This document shows positions 10,063-18,408 of a stretch of 44,498 bases of DNA, piece by piece (within the stretch, counting starts at the first letter, position 1; each line of letters begins with the position of its first letter). This DNA is from Shimazuella kribbensis DSM 45090 (GTDB taxonomy: Bacteria > Bacillota > Bacilli > Thermoactinomycetales > Thermoactinomycetaceae). A program made the translations under genes and the position numbers. The notes beneath the pieces were generated by a model. It was not told where the DNA came from. It did not search any database and saw nothing but the letters and a program-made list of their open reading frames with translations. The stretch covers positions 169-44,666 of the forward strand of contig NZ_ATZF01000004.1 of the NCBI RefSeq assembly GCF_000428065.1. The letters run 5' to 3'.

Positions 10063-10395
10063 ATGAGTATTTTTGAAAAAATCTTTGGAGTTTTTAGTGA
10101 AAAGAAAGAATGGCGTGAAATGGAAAAACGCGCAAAAACCTTACCTGAAGACTACCACAACGCCTACAAAGCGATGCAAAAATATCTCTGGAACACTGGC
10201 GGCGTAATGGATTGGCAAGAAACGAAATTCGTCTTTAATCACATCATCGACCTTCTTGAAGAAGCCGCAGCCAATGGCAAGCAAGTTAAAGAAGTTACTG
10301 GAAATGACGTAGCAGCCTTCTGCGATGATCTTGTCATTGATGCAAAATCGTGGGTTGATAAGCAACGTCAAAAACTCAACGATTCGATTAAATAA
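10063..10395 (+). CDS. DUF1048 protein, copy 1
   Basis: A small soluble helical protein of 110 residues belonging to DUF1048. Family members are typically encoded beside PadR regulators and ABC exporters; their function is unknown. The family core is visible: REMEKRAKTLPEDY, an aromatic stretch YKAMQKYLW, EEAAANGKQVKEVTG and DVAAFCDDL. The start is ATG 10063, seven bases after AGGAG (10051-10055); an ATG at 10057 is too close to that site. It is co-transcribed with padR (12 bp gap). It is the first of three tandem paralogues. Confidence 0.88.
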   Translation: MSIFEKIFGVFSEKKEWREMEKRAKTLPEDYHNAYKAMQKYLWNTGGVMDWQETKFVFNHIIDLLEEAAANGKQVKEVTGNDVAAFCDDLVIDAKSWVDKQRQKLNDSIK

Positions 10396-10437
10396 AAGAA
10401 CTTTGCTGAACAGCTTAGTATCTTAAAGGAGACTACA

Positions 10438-10791
10438 ATGAACTTCTTAGAAAAAATAACCGGCAGCGATATGGCTAAGGAAATGAAAGATTTTGAAGCA
10501 CGAGCAAAAGTCTTGCCAGCTGAATATCAAACTGTTTGGAAAGAAATTAATAGTAATCTCTGGATTCAAGGAGATTTCACAGGTCGTAATCTGATGCCGA
10601 TTCTTGACAGTGCTCTTGAACTGCTTGAAGTTACATCAGCAGACGGTCAGAGTGTCGAAGAAGTATTAGGAGATGATATCAAAGGCTTCTGTGCAGCGCT
10701 TGTTGGTGACGAAGGTGCAAAAACTTATCAAGATAAATGGCGTGACCAACTGAATAAGAACATAGCAAGAAAATTAGGAGGACTGAAATGA
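10438..10791 (+). CDS. DUF1048 protein, copy 2
   Basis: The second DUF1048 paralogue, 117 residues, with its own AAAGGAG ribosome site. The shared pattern is FEARAKVLPAEYQTVWKEIN, LELLEVTSADGQSVEEVLGD and DIKGFCAALV. It is the most divergent of the three: the conserved AFCDDL becomes GFCAAL, and the C-terminus is longer and basic (KWRDQLNKNIARKLG). It overlaps the third copy by 4 bp (ATGA), implying coupled translation and perhaps a fixed ratio of subunits. I infer a hetero-oligomer only from this coupling. Confidence 0.86.
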   Translation: MNFLEKITGSDMAKEMKDFEARAKVLPAEYQTVWKEINSNLWIQGDFTGRNLMPILDSALELLEVTSADGQSVEEVLGDDIKGFCAALVGDEGAKTYQDKWRDQLNKNIARKLGGLK

Positions 10792-11060
10792 GTATCAAAG
10801 AAATTATTGAAGGAAAAAAAGAATGGAGAGCCCATGTTTCGCGTGTCAAAGCGCTTCCACAAGATTACCAAATTGTCTATAAAGAAATCCAAAAATATCT
10901 CTTCAAAGTCGCTCCTTTTGAGCAAAACGAAGGTATTGGACTGCTCTCGGAAATTCTCAGCTTCTTTGAAGATGGCGCAGCTGCTGGAAAAGGTGTGCTT
11001 GAAGTCACAGGGACAGATGTTGCTGCTTTCTGCGACGATCTAGTGAAGGATGAGAAATGA
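10788..11060 (+). CDS. DUF1048 protein, copy 3
   Basis: The third DUF1048 paralogue, 90 residues and the shortest. It has KEWRAHVSRVKALPQDYQIV, YKEIQKYLF, LEVTGTDVAAFCDDLVKDEK and then a stop, so it lacks the basic C-terminal tail of copies 1 and 2. It closely resembles copy 1 at the TGxDVAAFCDDL motif. It begins in the ATGA overlap with copy 2 and is the last gene before a 216-bp intergenic region carrying repeats and the presumed exporter promoter. Confidence 0.86.
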   Translation: MSIKEIIEGKKEWRAHVSRVKALPQDYQIVYKEIQKYLFKVAPFEQNEGIGLLSEILSFFEDGAAAGKGVLEVTGTDVAAFCDDLVKDEK

Positions 11061-11120
11061 AGATTTGAATCAGAGTATCACGAAGCGATTGGAAAAAAAG
11101 TAAATACAATAACTAATTCC

Positions 11121-11222
11121 GACTGAATAGCCTGGCTACAAATGTGGATGTGCCACCTTCACTATTCAGTTATAATTTTAACCTAGTAGTAAGTAATACT
11201 GATTATCAGCCAGACTGAATAG
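11121..11222. repeat. Inverted and direct copies of ACTGAATAG
   Basis: ACTGAATAG occurs at 11122-11130, inverted at 11162-11170 (CTATTCAGT) and again direct at 11214-11222. The first two can pair as a stem that also encloses TGGC...GCCA. A TATAAT sits at 11171-11176, and the PadR-like box TAATACTGATTATC lies between copies two and three. The spacing suggests an operator/attenuator arrangement in front of the ABC exporter, but no regulator can be assigned to the ACTGAATAG motif. Confidence 0.5.
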
Positions 11223-11276
11223 GGATGTATAGGTAATCTAGCGCCTTGTTGCGCCTTTAATAAGGAGGAAATAAGT

Positions 11277-12038
11277 ATGAGCAATGCAGCAATTTCTGTA
11301 AAAGGGTTAAAAAAATCCTTTAAGGACAAGGAGGTTTTAAAGGGAGTGGATTTTGAGGTACGGCGTGGCGAAATTTTCGCACTGCTGGGCTCAAATGGAG
11401 CAGGCAAGACGACTACGGTCAATATCCTCTCGACACTAATGAAGCCTGATGGTGGCGAAGCAGGTATTTGCGGCTTTGACGTCCAGCGTCAACCGGATGA
11501 TATTCGTCAGAGCATCAGCTTGACTGGGCAGTTCGCAGCTTTAGATGGCATGCTCACTGGACGAGAAAACCTCATGATGATCGCCAAGTTACGGGGAGTT
11601 TCCAACCCCGCACAAGTCGCCGACAATCTGCTTGCAAGATTCAGTTTGACGGATGCGGCCAACCGGAGGGCGGACAATTATTCCGGCGGGATGAAGCGCC
11701 GGCTTGACATCGCCATGAGTCTGATCGGGACGCCAGAAGTCATTTTTCTCGACGAACCGACCACAGGGCTTGACCCTGAAGCTCGGATTGAAGTCTGGAA
11801 TACTGTCAAGGAGCTTGCTGGCGGCGGCACGACCATCTTGCTGACGACCCAGTACCTGGAAGAAGCCGAACAACTGGCGGACCGTATCGCCATCCTGCAT
11901 GGCGGAAAAATCATAGCGATCGGTACCCTTACCGAACTCAAAGAGATGTTCCCACCAGCGAAAGTGGAGTACATCGAGAAGCAGCCGACATTGGAAGAGA
12001 TTTTTCTCGCGATCATCAGCAAAAAGGAGGAGATGTAA
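11277..12038 (+). CDS. ABC exporter ATP-binding protein (DrrA-like)
   Basis: ATPase subunit of an ABC-2 type exporter of the daunorubicin/antibiotic resistance family. The 253-residue protein has Walker A GSNGAGKTT, signature YSGGMKRRLD, Walker B VIFLDEPTTGLD and the switch His region replaced by LLTTQYLEEAEQL, which is typical of the DrrA group. It starts at ATG 11277 behind AAGGAGG. It is followed immediately (stop, then ATG) by the permease gene. Codons are visibly more GC-rich than in the neighbouring core genes, consistent with horizontal acquisition. Likely controlled by the PadR protein (box upstream). The substrate cannot be told from sequence. Confidence 0.92.
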   Translation: MSNAAISVKGLKKSFKDKEVLKGVDFEVRRGEIFALLGSNGAGKTTTVNILSTLMKPDGGEAGICGFDVQRQPDDIRQSISLTGQFAALDGMLTGRENLMMIAKLRGVSNPAQVADNLLARFSLTDAANRRADNYSGGMKRRLDIAMSLIGTPEVIFLDEPTTGLDPEARIEVWNTVKELAGGGTTILLTTQYLEEAEQLADRIAILHGGKIIAIGTLTELKEMFPPAKVEYIEKQPTLEEIFLAIISKKEEM

Positions 12039-12788
12039 ATGAAAAGCAAAACAGGGGTTTTACTAGGGCGTTTAATGCGCAACATCATGCGAAGCCCGGA
12101 TACGATTATCACGGTGGCAATTACGCCGATTATGATGATGCTGCTGTTTGTCTATGTATTTGGAGGAGCCATAAAGACAGGTACAGACAACTACGTCAAT
12201 TATTTATTGCCAGGAATCTTATTGATGGCTATCGCGTCCGGTGTCGCGTACACTTCCTTGCGGCTGTTTAACGATGTAAAGAGTGGTCTAATGGCGCGTT
12301 TCATTACCATGCCCATCAAACGCTCGTCGATTTTGTGGGCTCACGTGTTAACCTCACTTGTTTCCAATGCACTTACTGTCGTGGTGGTTATTCTCATCGC
12401 TCTCTTAATGGGCTTCCGCTCCAACGCTGATATCCTAGATTGGCTCGCGGTAGCTGGGATTCTCGGGCTGTTTACACTGGCACTGACATGGCTGGCGGTT
12501 ATTCCTGGATTGACAGCGAAGTCTATGGAAGGAGCTACAGCCTACTCGTACCCGCTGATTTTCTTGCCGTTTATCAGCTCTGCCTTTGTTCCCACCGGAA
12601 CCATGCCTAAAATTGTCCGTGTGTTTGCTGAGAATCAGCCAGTGACTTCAATCGTGAATACGATTCGTGCCCTTTTGTATGGAGGACCTGTTGGCAACGG
12701 CATCTGGATCGCGCTTGTCTGGTGCGTCAGCATCATGGTCATTGCTTATTTCTTCGCCAGTAAACAATTTAAGCGCCATTTAGGATAA
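12039..12788 (+). CDS. ABC-2 type exporter permease (DrrB-like)
   Basis: Membrane partner of the preceding ATPase, 249 residues with six predicted hydrophobic segments, starting at ATG 12039 directly after the upstream TAA. It has the ABC-2 family pattern: an N-terminal cytoplasmic helix LLGRLMRNIMRSPDTIITV, a first TM with MMMLLFVYVFGGAI, the segment GLMARFITMPIKRSSILWAH and the C-terminal FLPFISSAFVPTGTMP with NQPVTSIVNTIRALLYG. It forms a two-gene efflux pump with DrrA; drug or peptide export is the family role. Confidence 0.9.
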   Translation: MKSKTGVLLGRLMRNIMRSPDTIITVAITPIMMMLLFVYVFGGAIKTGTDNYVNYLLPGILLMAIASGVAYTSLRLFNDVKSGLMARFITMPIKRSSILWAHVLTSLVSNALTVVVVILIALLMGFRSNADILDWLAVAGILGLFTLALTWLAVIPGLTAKSMEGATAYSYPLIFLPFISSAFVPTGTMPKIVRVFAENQPVTSIVNTIRALLYGGPVGNGIWIALVWCVSIMVIAYFFASKQFKRHLG

Positions 12789-12844
12789 GGATTTCATTAA
12801 AGGATAACATTCAACTGCTGCGATGAACGCATTTGCTATCACAT

Positions 12845-12905
12845 AGGAGGTTTTTACATGCAGGGCAACCATTGACGAAATCATGGAAGCCCTCAAAAAA
12901 ATGAA
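12845..12905 (+). pseudogene. Vestigial short reading frame with intact ribosome site
   Basis: AGGAGG at 12845-12850 is well placed for ATG 12858, but that frame stops after five codons (MQGNH). One frame over, the sequence reads ATIDEIMEALKKMK, which looks like a natural protein start. A one-base change would join the two. I read it as a frameshifted remnant of a small gene between the two ABC systems; the family is not recognised. Confidence 0.3.
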
Positions 12906-12959
12906 GTGCTATTTTTCATTATGTTTGAAGTAAATAAAAAAGCAAAATGGGGTGTTAGG

Positions 12960-13655
12960 ATGTTTTTATCAGTATCAAACCTTACGAAAAGCTATAACAT
13001 GGGGATTATTACTCATGTACTCAAGGGTGTGGATCTGGAGATGGAAAGAGGACAAATCGGAGTAATATTAGGCCCCTCCGGTTCGGGTAAATCTACGCTG
13101 ATGAACATTATAGGAGGAGTGGATTGGACGGATAGTGGTACGATCGAAGTGGACGGTGAGCGTATTACGGATTTAAATGACAACCAACTGGTTGAATACC
13201 GTCGGGAGAGCGTGGGCTTTGTCTTCCAGTTCTACAACCTTGTGCCGAATCTCACAGTAGCCGAAAACATCGAGGTTGTGTCGAACATCAGTAAAAACCC
13301 GTTTCAAACAGATGAGGTGCTGTCTGCTGTCGGACTTTCCGATAAAAAGAACCGTTTCCCCCGGGAACTCTCCGGCGGCGAGCAGCAGCGCGTGTCGATC
13401 GCACGAGCCATCGTCAAAAATCCAAAGCTTCTGCTCTGCGATGAACCCACTGGAGCGCTGGACCTCGAGACCTCGAGGAGCGTGTTGTCATTGCTCCAAA
13501 AAGTAAACGTGCAGTTTGGCACAACCATCCTGATGATTACCCACAACAGCGCTATCGCCGGTATGGCGCACGCCGTGTTCCGGCTGAGAAGCGGCGAGGT
13601 TGCGGAAGTTGGGCACAATTCCGAGCTTATCCCGGCGGAAAGGATTGAATGGTAA
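12960..13655 (+). CDS. ABC transporter ATPase (MacB/LolD type)
   Basis: ATPase of a Type VII (MacB-like) ABC system that drives an FtsX-like permease. The 231-residue protein begins MFLSVSNLTKSYNMG. It has Walker A LGPSGSGKSTL, the Q-loop region FVFQFYNLVP typical of the LolD/MacB group, signature LSGGEQQRVSIARA, Walker B LLLCDEPTGALD and the switch His in ITHNSAIA. GTG 12906 or ATG 12921 would add an N-terminal extension not usual in the family; ATG 12960 has GGGGTG five bases upstream. Codons are GC-rich like the preceding exporter. It overlaps the permease start. Confidence 0.9.
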   Translation: MFLSVSNLTKSYNMGIITHVLKGVDLEMERGQIGVILGPSGSGKSTLMNIIGGVDWTDSGTIEVDGERITDLNDNQLVEYRRESVGFVFQFYNLVPNLTVAENIEVVSNISKNPFQTDEVLSAVGLSDKKNRFPRELSGGEQQRVSIARAIVKNPKLLLCDEPTGALDLETSRSVLSLLQKVNVQFGTTILMITHNSAIAGMAHAVFRLRSGEVAEVGHNSELIPAERIEW

Positions 13656-15895
13656 TGGCACTGCGAAAACGCGTATGGCGTATCATAAAGGAAAACAAAG
13701 GTCGGTATATTGGTATCTTTATCTTGATATTTTTGGGGAGCTTTTATTTTATCGGAGCTTCGGGAGTGGGCAGCAGCCTAGGAAATCTGGTCACCGACTT
13801 TACCGAAAAAAACAAGCAGGAAGACATTACGTTTAAGTCAAACAAACCACTGGAAAATATTTCGGAGCTGGAAAGAGAATCTGATGCGCTGATCGACGTT
13901 TACCGGCTATACGACGTAAAAGTGTCTAACGGGGAATTGCGTCTTCTCAGCCCTAGCATGAAAGTCAATATCTCGTCGGTAACATCAGGACGCGGTCTTA
14001 AAAATCCGGGGGACATTTTGCTCGATCCGAAATTTTTCCAGATGCATAAGTTGAAGATAGGCGATCAAATGAAGCTGAACGGAAAAATATTCAATATAGT
14101 TGGCACGGTAGCCATACCCAATTACATTTATATACTAAAGAACGTTTATGACACATATCCTCCCAACGGTTTTGGCATCGGTCTTATTTCCGATACGGAT
14201 TTTAAGGCGTTCCCGGAGGCGACCACAGTATACTCGGCATACATGAAAGATAGGGAGAATGTAAAAGCAAAGGCCGCCAATCTGTATGGGCTCTTAACCA
14301 AAAAAGGATATTCTCTTTCCGAATGGTTGAACGCTGATACTAACGCACGCATCGCTATGGTGCGAGGGAGCATTGAAGGTGCAAATACCTTGGGCGCTCC
14401 CGTGGCAGTGTCTGTTTTCCTGCTGTGCTGTCTTATTCTCGGTGTGATGATCCTGCGTATGGTCAAATCAGATGGCGTAGTCATTGGTACGCTATACGCA
14501 CAGGGATATCGTCGGGGTGAACTGACCCGGCACTATATAGCAATCCCGGTTCTGCTGTCCGCTGCAGGCGGTCTTGCAGGTACACTGCTTGCTCTGCCGA
14601 TTGTAGGACCCGTCATCGATCTTCTGACGTCTTCTTACAATGTGCCCGTAACAGGCTTATCATTCCCTCCATTGAGCGTGGCATTGGGAGTGCTGATGCC
14701 TATGGCTCTGCTGAGTCTCTCAAGCTATTTCGTTCTAAGCAGAGTGCTAAGGAAATCTGCGGCAGAGTTAATGAAAGGCGATGAGCAAAAAACGAAGGTA
14801 AGTCTCCTTGAACGTGGACTTCGATTGGAGCGGTTCAAATTTGCTGCTAAATTCAAACTGCGCGAGCAGATACGCAGCATACCGCGTTTGTTGTTTTTGC
14901 TGCTGGGCGTTAGCGCTGCATCGATGCTGCTGCTGTTTGGCTTCACTGTTAACAACTCGTTTAATGTTTTGATGGACAGCGCGGGGACTGACAGGTATTT
15001 TCCCTTGGAGTATGCTTTCAAAGAAATACAGCATGGAGCTGTTCCGAAAGGCAGTGAGCAGTTCAATGCAATTCGCAGTTATCCCAAAGGAAACGAAAGG
15101 GCGGAGTTTTACGTTGTAGGCTTGGAATCAGACTCCATCGGAATTACGATGCATGACTCGAACGGTAACAATTTACCAAAGAATCAGGTAAATATCACGT
15201 ATCTCCTAGCAAACAGGCTGGGGCTAAAGGTGGGTGATAGGCTTAACATCGTTAGCAAAGTGGATGGAAAATCATTCAGTCTGAAGATAGGCGGGATCGC
15301 CGATACCTACTCTGGTCAATATATCTATATGCCCCTCGATGAGCTCAACCGCATAAGTGGTAATAAGCCGGGAAGCTATATCGGGGTGCTAAGCAAAAAC
15401 AAGCTTGATATTGATAGAAATCTGCTTGCTGGGGTAAAAGACATGAGTAAACTCGATGAAATGGCTGATACATCTACATCCATGACAATGACGGGATCGG
15501 TAGTGCTTATCACCATCGTCTCAAGTCTTACTGGGGCAATCATTATCTTTCTTGTAACGTCGATGATGATTGAGGAAAGCCGCAGTACGATATCTCTCAT
15601 GAAGGTATTTGGCTATCGCGGAAAAGAGGTTGCGAAGTTGATTCTCAATAGTTCCACGCCAGTAGTGTTTATTGGTTTTTGGCTTGGACTGCCCTTGATG
15701 CTTGCTGTAGGGAACACTCTGTACGGTTATCTTGGGGAACAGATCAACATGGTGATGCCCATGATTGTGAACCCATGGTATGTTCTGATAAGTTTTGTAA
15801 TGATTTTCGCTGTGTACGAAGTGACTAAGTGGCTGTGCGGGAGGAAGCTCGCGAAAATATCCATGAGCGAGGTGTTGAAAGCGGGCACGGAGTGA
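13649..15895 (+). CDS. FtsX-like ABC permease (duplicated domain)
   Basis: Large permease of 748 residues paired with the upstream MacB-type ATPase. An N-terminal TM helix (GRYIGIFILIFLGSFYFIGA) leads to an extracellular domain, then three TM segments around residues 250-370. A second extracellular domain and a final TM block with FtsX features (STISLMKVFGYRGKEVAKL) follow. This long two-FtsX-domain architecture is seen in permeases linked to peptide-antibiotic resistance and cell-envelope stress in Firmicutes. ATG 13649 and ATG 13655 (TAATG coupling with the ATPase stop) are both possible starts. Function in export or substrate extraction from the membrane is by family. Confidence 0.88.
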   Translation: MVMALRKRVWRIIKENKGRYIGIFILIFLGSFYFIGASGVGSSLGNLVTDFTEKNKQEDITFKSNKPLENISELERESDALIDVYRLYDVKVSNGELRLLSPSMKVNISSVTSGRGLKNPGDILLDPKFFQMHKLKIGDQMKLNGKIFNIVGTVAIPNYIYILKNVYDTYPPNGFGIGLISDTDFKAFPEATTVYSAYMKDRENVKAKAANLYGLLTKKGYSLSEWLNADTNARIAMVRGSIEGANTLGAPVAVSVFLLCCLILGVMILRMVKSDGVVIGTLYAQGYRRGELTRHYIAIPVLLSAAGGLAGTLLALPIVGPVIDLLTSSYNVPVTGLSFPPLSVALGVLMPMALLSLSSYFVLSRVLRKSAAELMKGDEQKTKVSLLERGLRLERFKFAAKFKLREQIRSIPRLLFLLLGVSAASMLLLFGFTVNNSFNVLMDSAGTDRYFPLEYAFKEIQHGAVPKGSEQFNAIRSYPKGNERAEFYVVGLESDSIGITMHDSNGNNLPKNQVNITYLLANRLGLKVGDRLNIVSKVDGKSFSLKIGGIADTYSGQYIYMPLDELNRISGNKPGSYIGVLSKNKLDIDRNLLAGVKDMSKLDEMADTSTSMTMTGSVVLITIVSSLTGAIIIFLVTSMMIEESRSTISLMKVFGYRGKEVAKLILNSSTPVVFIGFWLGLPLMLAVGNTLYGYLGEQINMVMPMIVNPWYVLISFVMIFAVYEVTKWLCGRKLAKISMSEVLKAGTE

Positions 15896-16290
15896 GTTGT
15901 TTGGCCACAACCCAATACATCCCAGCAAATCTAAAAAAGCGTTTCCGTTTAGTTAGTCCTGGTATATACCGGGGTTCAACTCGTCGGTATCTTCGACGCC
16001 AAAGGAAGAGGGGTCTCCGTTCATTCTCTCTACCCCTAATGTACTTTTTCGGGGGCTGGGCAAAAATAACCAAATTAGGAAAACCCAATTTTCACCTATT
16101 CATTTATCAAATTTTTGGAACTTTTGGATGATAGGAAGAAAAGTGCGATTTTTTAGTAAGTAAGCAAGACCTTCCAACAGAAATATACGGTAGAAATGAT
16201 AGAGAAGTGTAAGTACAGTAGCTGACATATGACCATAACAAGCATAAGAGGAGGAGATCGGAGAAACGTGTGGAGATCATACAAAGCGAC
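15896..16290. other. Intergenic stretch with an unassigned open frame
   Basis: About 400 bp without a convincing gene. A plus-strand frame (about 15908-16131) has an arginine-rich segment STRRYLRRQRKRGLRSFSL followed by PLMYFFGGW, but there is no ribosome site and the composition is odd. AGGGGT...ACCCCT can pair near 16007-16038. Near the end, AGGAGGAG (16247-16254) precedes a nine-codon GTG frame (MWRSYKATT) that runs into the terminator at 16291. This could be a leader or small RNA, but I cannot support a named feature. Confidence 0.3.
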
Positions 16291-16333
16291 GACCTGACCT
16301 CTATCCTTGAGAACAGAGATCAGGTCATTTTTG
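16291..16333 (+). terminator. Rho-independent terminator
   Basis: GACCTGACCTCT pairs with AGAGATCAGGTC, followed by ATTTTTGG on the plus strand. It is oriented for plus-strand transcription and implies a transcript from the ABC permease or from the intergenic region itself. It also lies just past the end of the minus-strand SPFH gene. Confidence 0.75.
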
Positions 16334-16350
16334 GCAAATGAGTGAATGTT

Positions 16351-17082
16351 CTACTCCTTGCCCAGTTCGCCTTCTGCCAGTCCCTTGGAAGAGCTGGGAG
16401 CTTGTTCAGTTCCTGCTACATATCCCAAGGAGGGAAGGCCGAGAAGAGCGGGTCCAAGCGTTCCGATGTGCTTAGCCAGGTCGAGATCCGGAACTTCGTC
16501 CTTGAGCGCTTGTGCACGTCGCTTCGCCAGAAGGACCACTTGCGTAGCTCGATCAGGTGTGAGTGTCGTGAGGTGGAAGTGAGTGATCTCTACTCCCCAG
16601 TCACCCAAGTGATCTTTGACAGAAGCAGCCAATTTGTCCGACAGTTCCTTCGATTTCCTGATTTCATTGGTGCTGAGCTCGGAAAGCACTTCGTTCATTC
16701 CAGCCCTACAACGCTCCTTGATCAACTCACGAAGATCATCCTTCTGGATCTTCACCTGAGCCTTGTACACATCCGTGATTTGGAAGAACACGGCAGCACT
16801 TACGCGAAACAGGGTGAAGTCCTTCAGAAAGACTTCCGGCAGATCACAAGGGACCATTTGCTCACTGGTAGGAAGCTTTTTCAAGCTCTCTACAAACGGC
16901 CAGTTGAAGTAGAGGCCAGGTTCGTATATCTTGGGCTGTTTTCCATCCTTGCCCAAGACGGCGCGTCCCCTTCGCATCTTGATCGCTGCTTGTCCTTCTT
17001 TCACGATCGTGATGATTTTGAAGGCTCCGAAGATGACTGCCAGCATAGGTGCTAGGGCAGGTGCGAATTTGATCAGCGACAT
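16351..17082 (-). CDS. SPFH/Band 7 domain protein
   Basis: Membrane-anchored SPFH (stomatin/prohibitin/flotillin) protein of 243 residues. An N-terminal hydrophobic helix (LAPMLAVIFGAFKIITIV) is followed by the SPFH core: EGQAAIKMRRGRAVLGKDGK, EPGLYFNWPFVESLKKLPTS, FFQITDVYKAQVKIQ and the helical segment with VKDHLGDWGVEITHFHLTTL. The tail is short, with Pro/Ser residues, and lacks a flotillin coiled coil. By hand one 60-base line is about 58 percent GC, far above surrounding core genes, so it is probably recently acquired. It stands alone on the minus strand. Role (lipid microdomain scaffold, or phage/defence-type Band 7) is not decidable here. Confidence 0.8.
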   Translation of the reverse strand: MSLIKFAPALAPMLAVIFGAFKIITIVKEGQAAIKMRRGRAVLGKDGKQPKIYEPGLYFNWPFVESLKKLPTSEQMVPCDLPEVFLKDFTLFRVSAAVFFQITDVYKAQVKIQKDDLRELIKERCRAGMNEVLSELSTNEIRKSKELSDKLAASVKDHLGDWGVEITHFHLTTLTPDRATQVVLLAKRRAQALKDEVPDLDLAKHIGTLGPALLGLPSLGYVAGTEQAPSSSKGLAEGELGKE

Positions 17083-17194
17083 GGCTCCGTCCCATCTCGT
17101 AGAAGGCGAATCGTTTTCCTTGTTATAAATCTATCATAAAATATTGAAATGATATATTAATCTTATAAATTGGATATAGATTTTAATGCCCAAT

Positions 17195-17235
17195 AAAAGA
17201 AAGCAGCCTCTCTTACATCATGGCTGCTTTCTTTT
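17195..17235. terminator. Bidirectional terminator after the VOC gene
   Basis: AAAAGAAAGCAGCC (17195-17208) pairs perfectly with GGCTGCTTTCTTTT (17222-17235), with a 13-nt loop. It ends the minus-strand VOC gene and shields the SPFH promoter region. Confidence 0.85.
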
Positions 17236-17239
17236 CTGG

Positions 17240-17704
17240 TTATTTTGATTCTGTTTTTGCTGATAAATCAAAGTTTACTTTCTCTATTAATTCCACCACT
17301 TCTCCATTGGGGCTGTAGATCAAGGCGTTCCTCACTTTTAAAGGTGGATCACCAAGTACTAATGTACTAGGTTCGATATAAGGTTGTGCTCCATTATCTA
17401 GTGCATTTTGGTACGTTTTATCTACGTCTTCTACATAAAAAGCAAAATGTAACAAAGCCCCATGAGCAATTTGCTCAGGTGATGCTGCTTTTTTTCCTTG
17501 TGCAGCGATAACTGCTTCGTTATCAAAAATCTCCAAACAAGTTCTTCCATCAGGGGAGACAAGCATGGATGCTTCCTTGATTTTAAATTCAGGGAAGCTC
17601 CAAGTATGGCCTGCTTTGAATTCAAATACCTGTTTGTAAAAATCGATGGTTTGGTTGTAATTTATCGCTTGAATCGCAATGTGTGCTAATCCCTTTATAC
17701 TCAT
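17240..17704 (-). CDS. VOC (glyoxalase/dioxygenase) superfamily protein
   Basis: Cytoplasmic metal-dependent enzyme or binding protein of 154 residues. The paired beta-alpha-beta-beta-beta modules are visible: module one with GLAHIAIQAINYNQTIDFYK and CLEIFD, module two with LLHFAFYVEDVDKTYQNALD and GEVVELIE. Likely metal ligands are His8, the His of LLHFAF, and acidic residues at the ends of the modules. The start ATG 17704 follows AAAGGGG. It is divergent from the Lrp regulator, which may control it. The substrate (methylglyoxal, fosfomycin, aromatic ring) cannot be assigned. Confidence 0.82.
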   Translation of the reverse strand: MSIKGLAHIAIQAINYNQTIDFYKQVFEFKAGHTWSFPEFKIKEASMLVSPDGRTCLEIFDNEAVIAAQGKKAASPEQIAHGALLHFAFYVEDVDKTYQNALDNGAQPYIEPSTLVLGDPPLKVRNALIYSPNGEVVELIEKVNFDLSAKTESK

Positions 17705-17848
17705 GAATATCCCCTTTCTTTATGTTTTTTTATTATAAAAATTTTTCGCATCGTAGAGAAATAACAAAAGAAAGGAGATCATGGTAAAATAGTTGGGGTT
17801 TAGATGGATATTATGTGTTATTTCCTTTCAAAAAAAGGAGTGTGGGAA

Positions 17849-18286
17849 GTGGGTAGGAATCATATAGACGAAATAGATCGTCAAATTATACGATTGTTGC
17901 AAGAGAATGCGCGAACATCTATTGCAACAATCGGTAAACGAATCACGATGTCTGCTCCTTCTGTGAAAGAGAGAATCGTCAAATTAGAGGAAAAGGGAAT
18001 AATAAAAGGGTATCATGTATCTCTAAATATGGATGAATTAGATCGAGGAATGACTACTTTTCTTCTGTTCAAAACAGAACATTGTCGCGAATTTGAAGCA
18101 ATATGCAAACGTTCAAAGTGGGTGACGGATCTCCATCGCATTAGTGGAGAATATAACTTTTTGCTCACCATCCAAACAAATTCAATGGTTGAGTTGAATT
18201 TGCTTCAAGAATCCCTTATGAAATTTGGAGTTTCTAAGTCGTTCATCAGTACAGAAAAACTTTTCTCTAATTGTATTGATGTATGA
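17849..18286 (+). CDS. Lrp/AsnC-family regulator
   Basis: Feast/famine transcription factor of 145 residues. The N-terminal HTH reads IDEIDRQIIRLLQENARTSI with SAPSVKERIVKLEEKGIIKGY, followed by the RAM ligand/oligomer domain (VTDLHRISGEYNFLLTIQT). The preferred start is GTG 17849, eight bases after AAGGAG (17835-17840). The upstream ATG 17804 would add residues that do not look like the family. It is transcribed divergently from the VOC gene. Lrp proteins usually respond to amino acids and often control a divergent neighbour. Confidence 0.88.
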   Translation: MGRNHIDEIDRQIIRLLQENARTSIATIGKRITMSAPSVKERIVKLEEKGIIKGYHVSLNMDELDRGMTTFLLFKTEHCREFEAICKRSKWVTDLHRISGEYNFLLTIQTNSMVELNLLQESLMKFGVSKSFISTEKLFSNCIDV

Positions 18287-18408
18287 ATAGGATATATCCA
18301 TACTTCCAAGCTTTTGTTTCAAAGTGGAGAGTAGGTATATATTTTGATAGAGGTGACTTCGTTTTTATTTGCTCTGTTTGAATTCAAGAGATTTTCCTGA
18401 CATCTAGT

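Noticed and set aside
15908-16131. Arg-rich 70-codon plus-strand frame as a transposase end
   Set aside because: No ribosome site, no recognisable transposase motif, and the region looks structured rather than coding.
16342-17055. Long plus-strand frame opposite the SPFH gene
   Set aside because: It is the mirror of a GC-rich gene; the minus strand has the clear SPFH domain and the plus frame has no domain or ribosome site.
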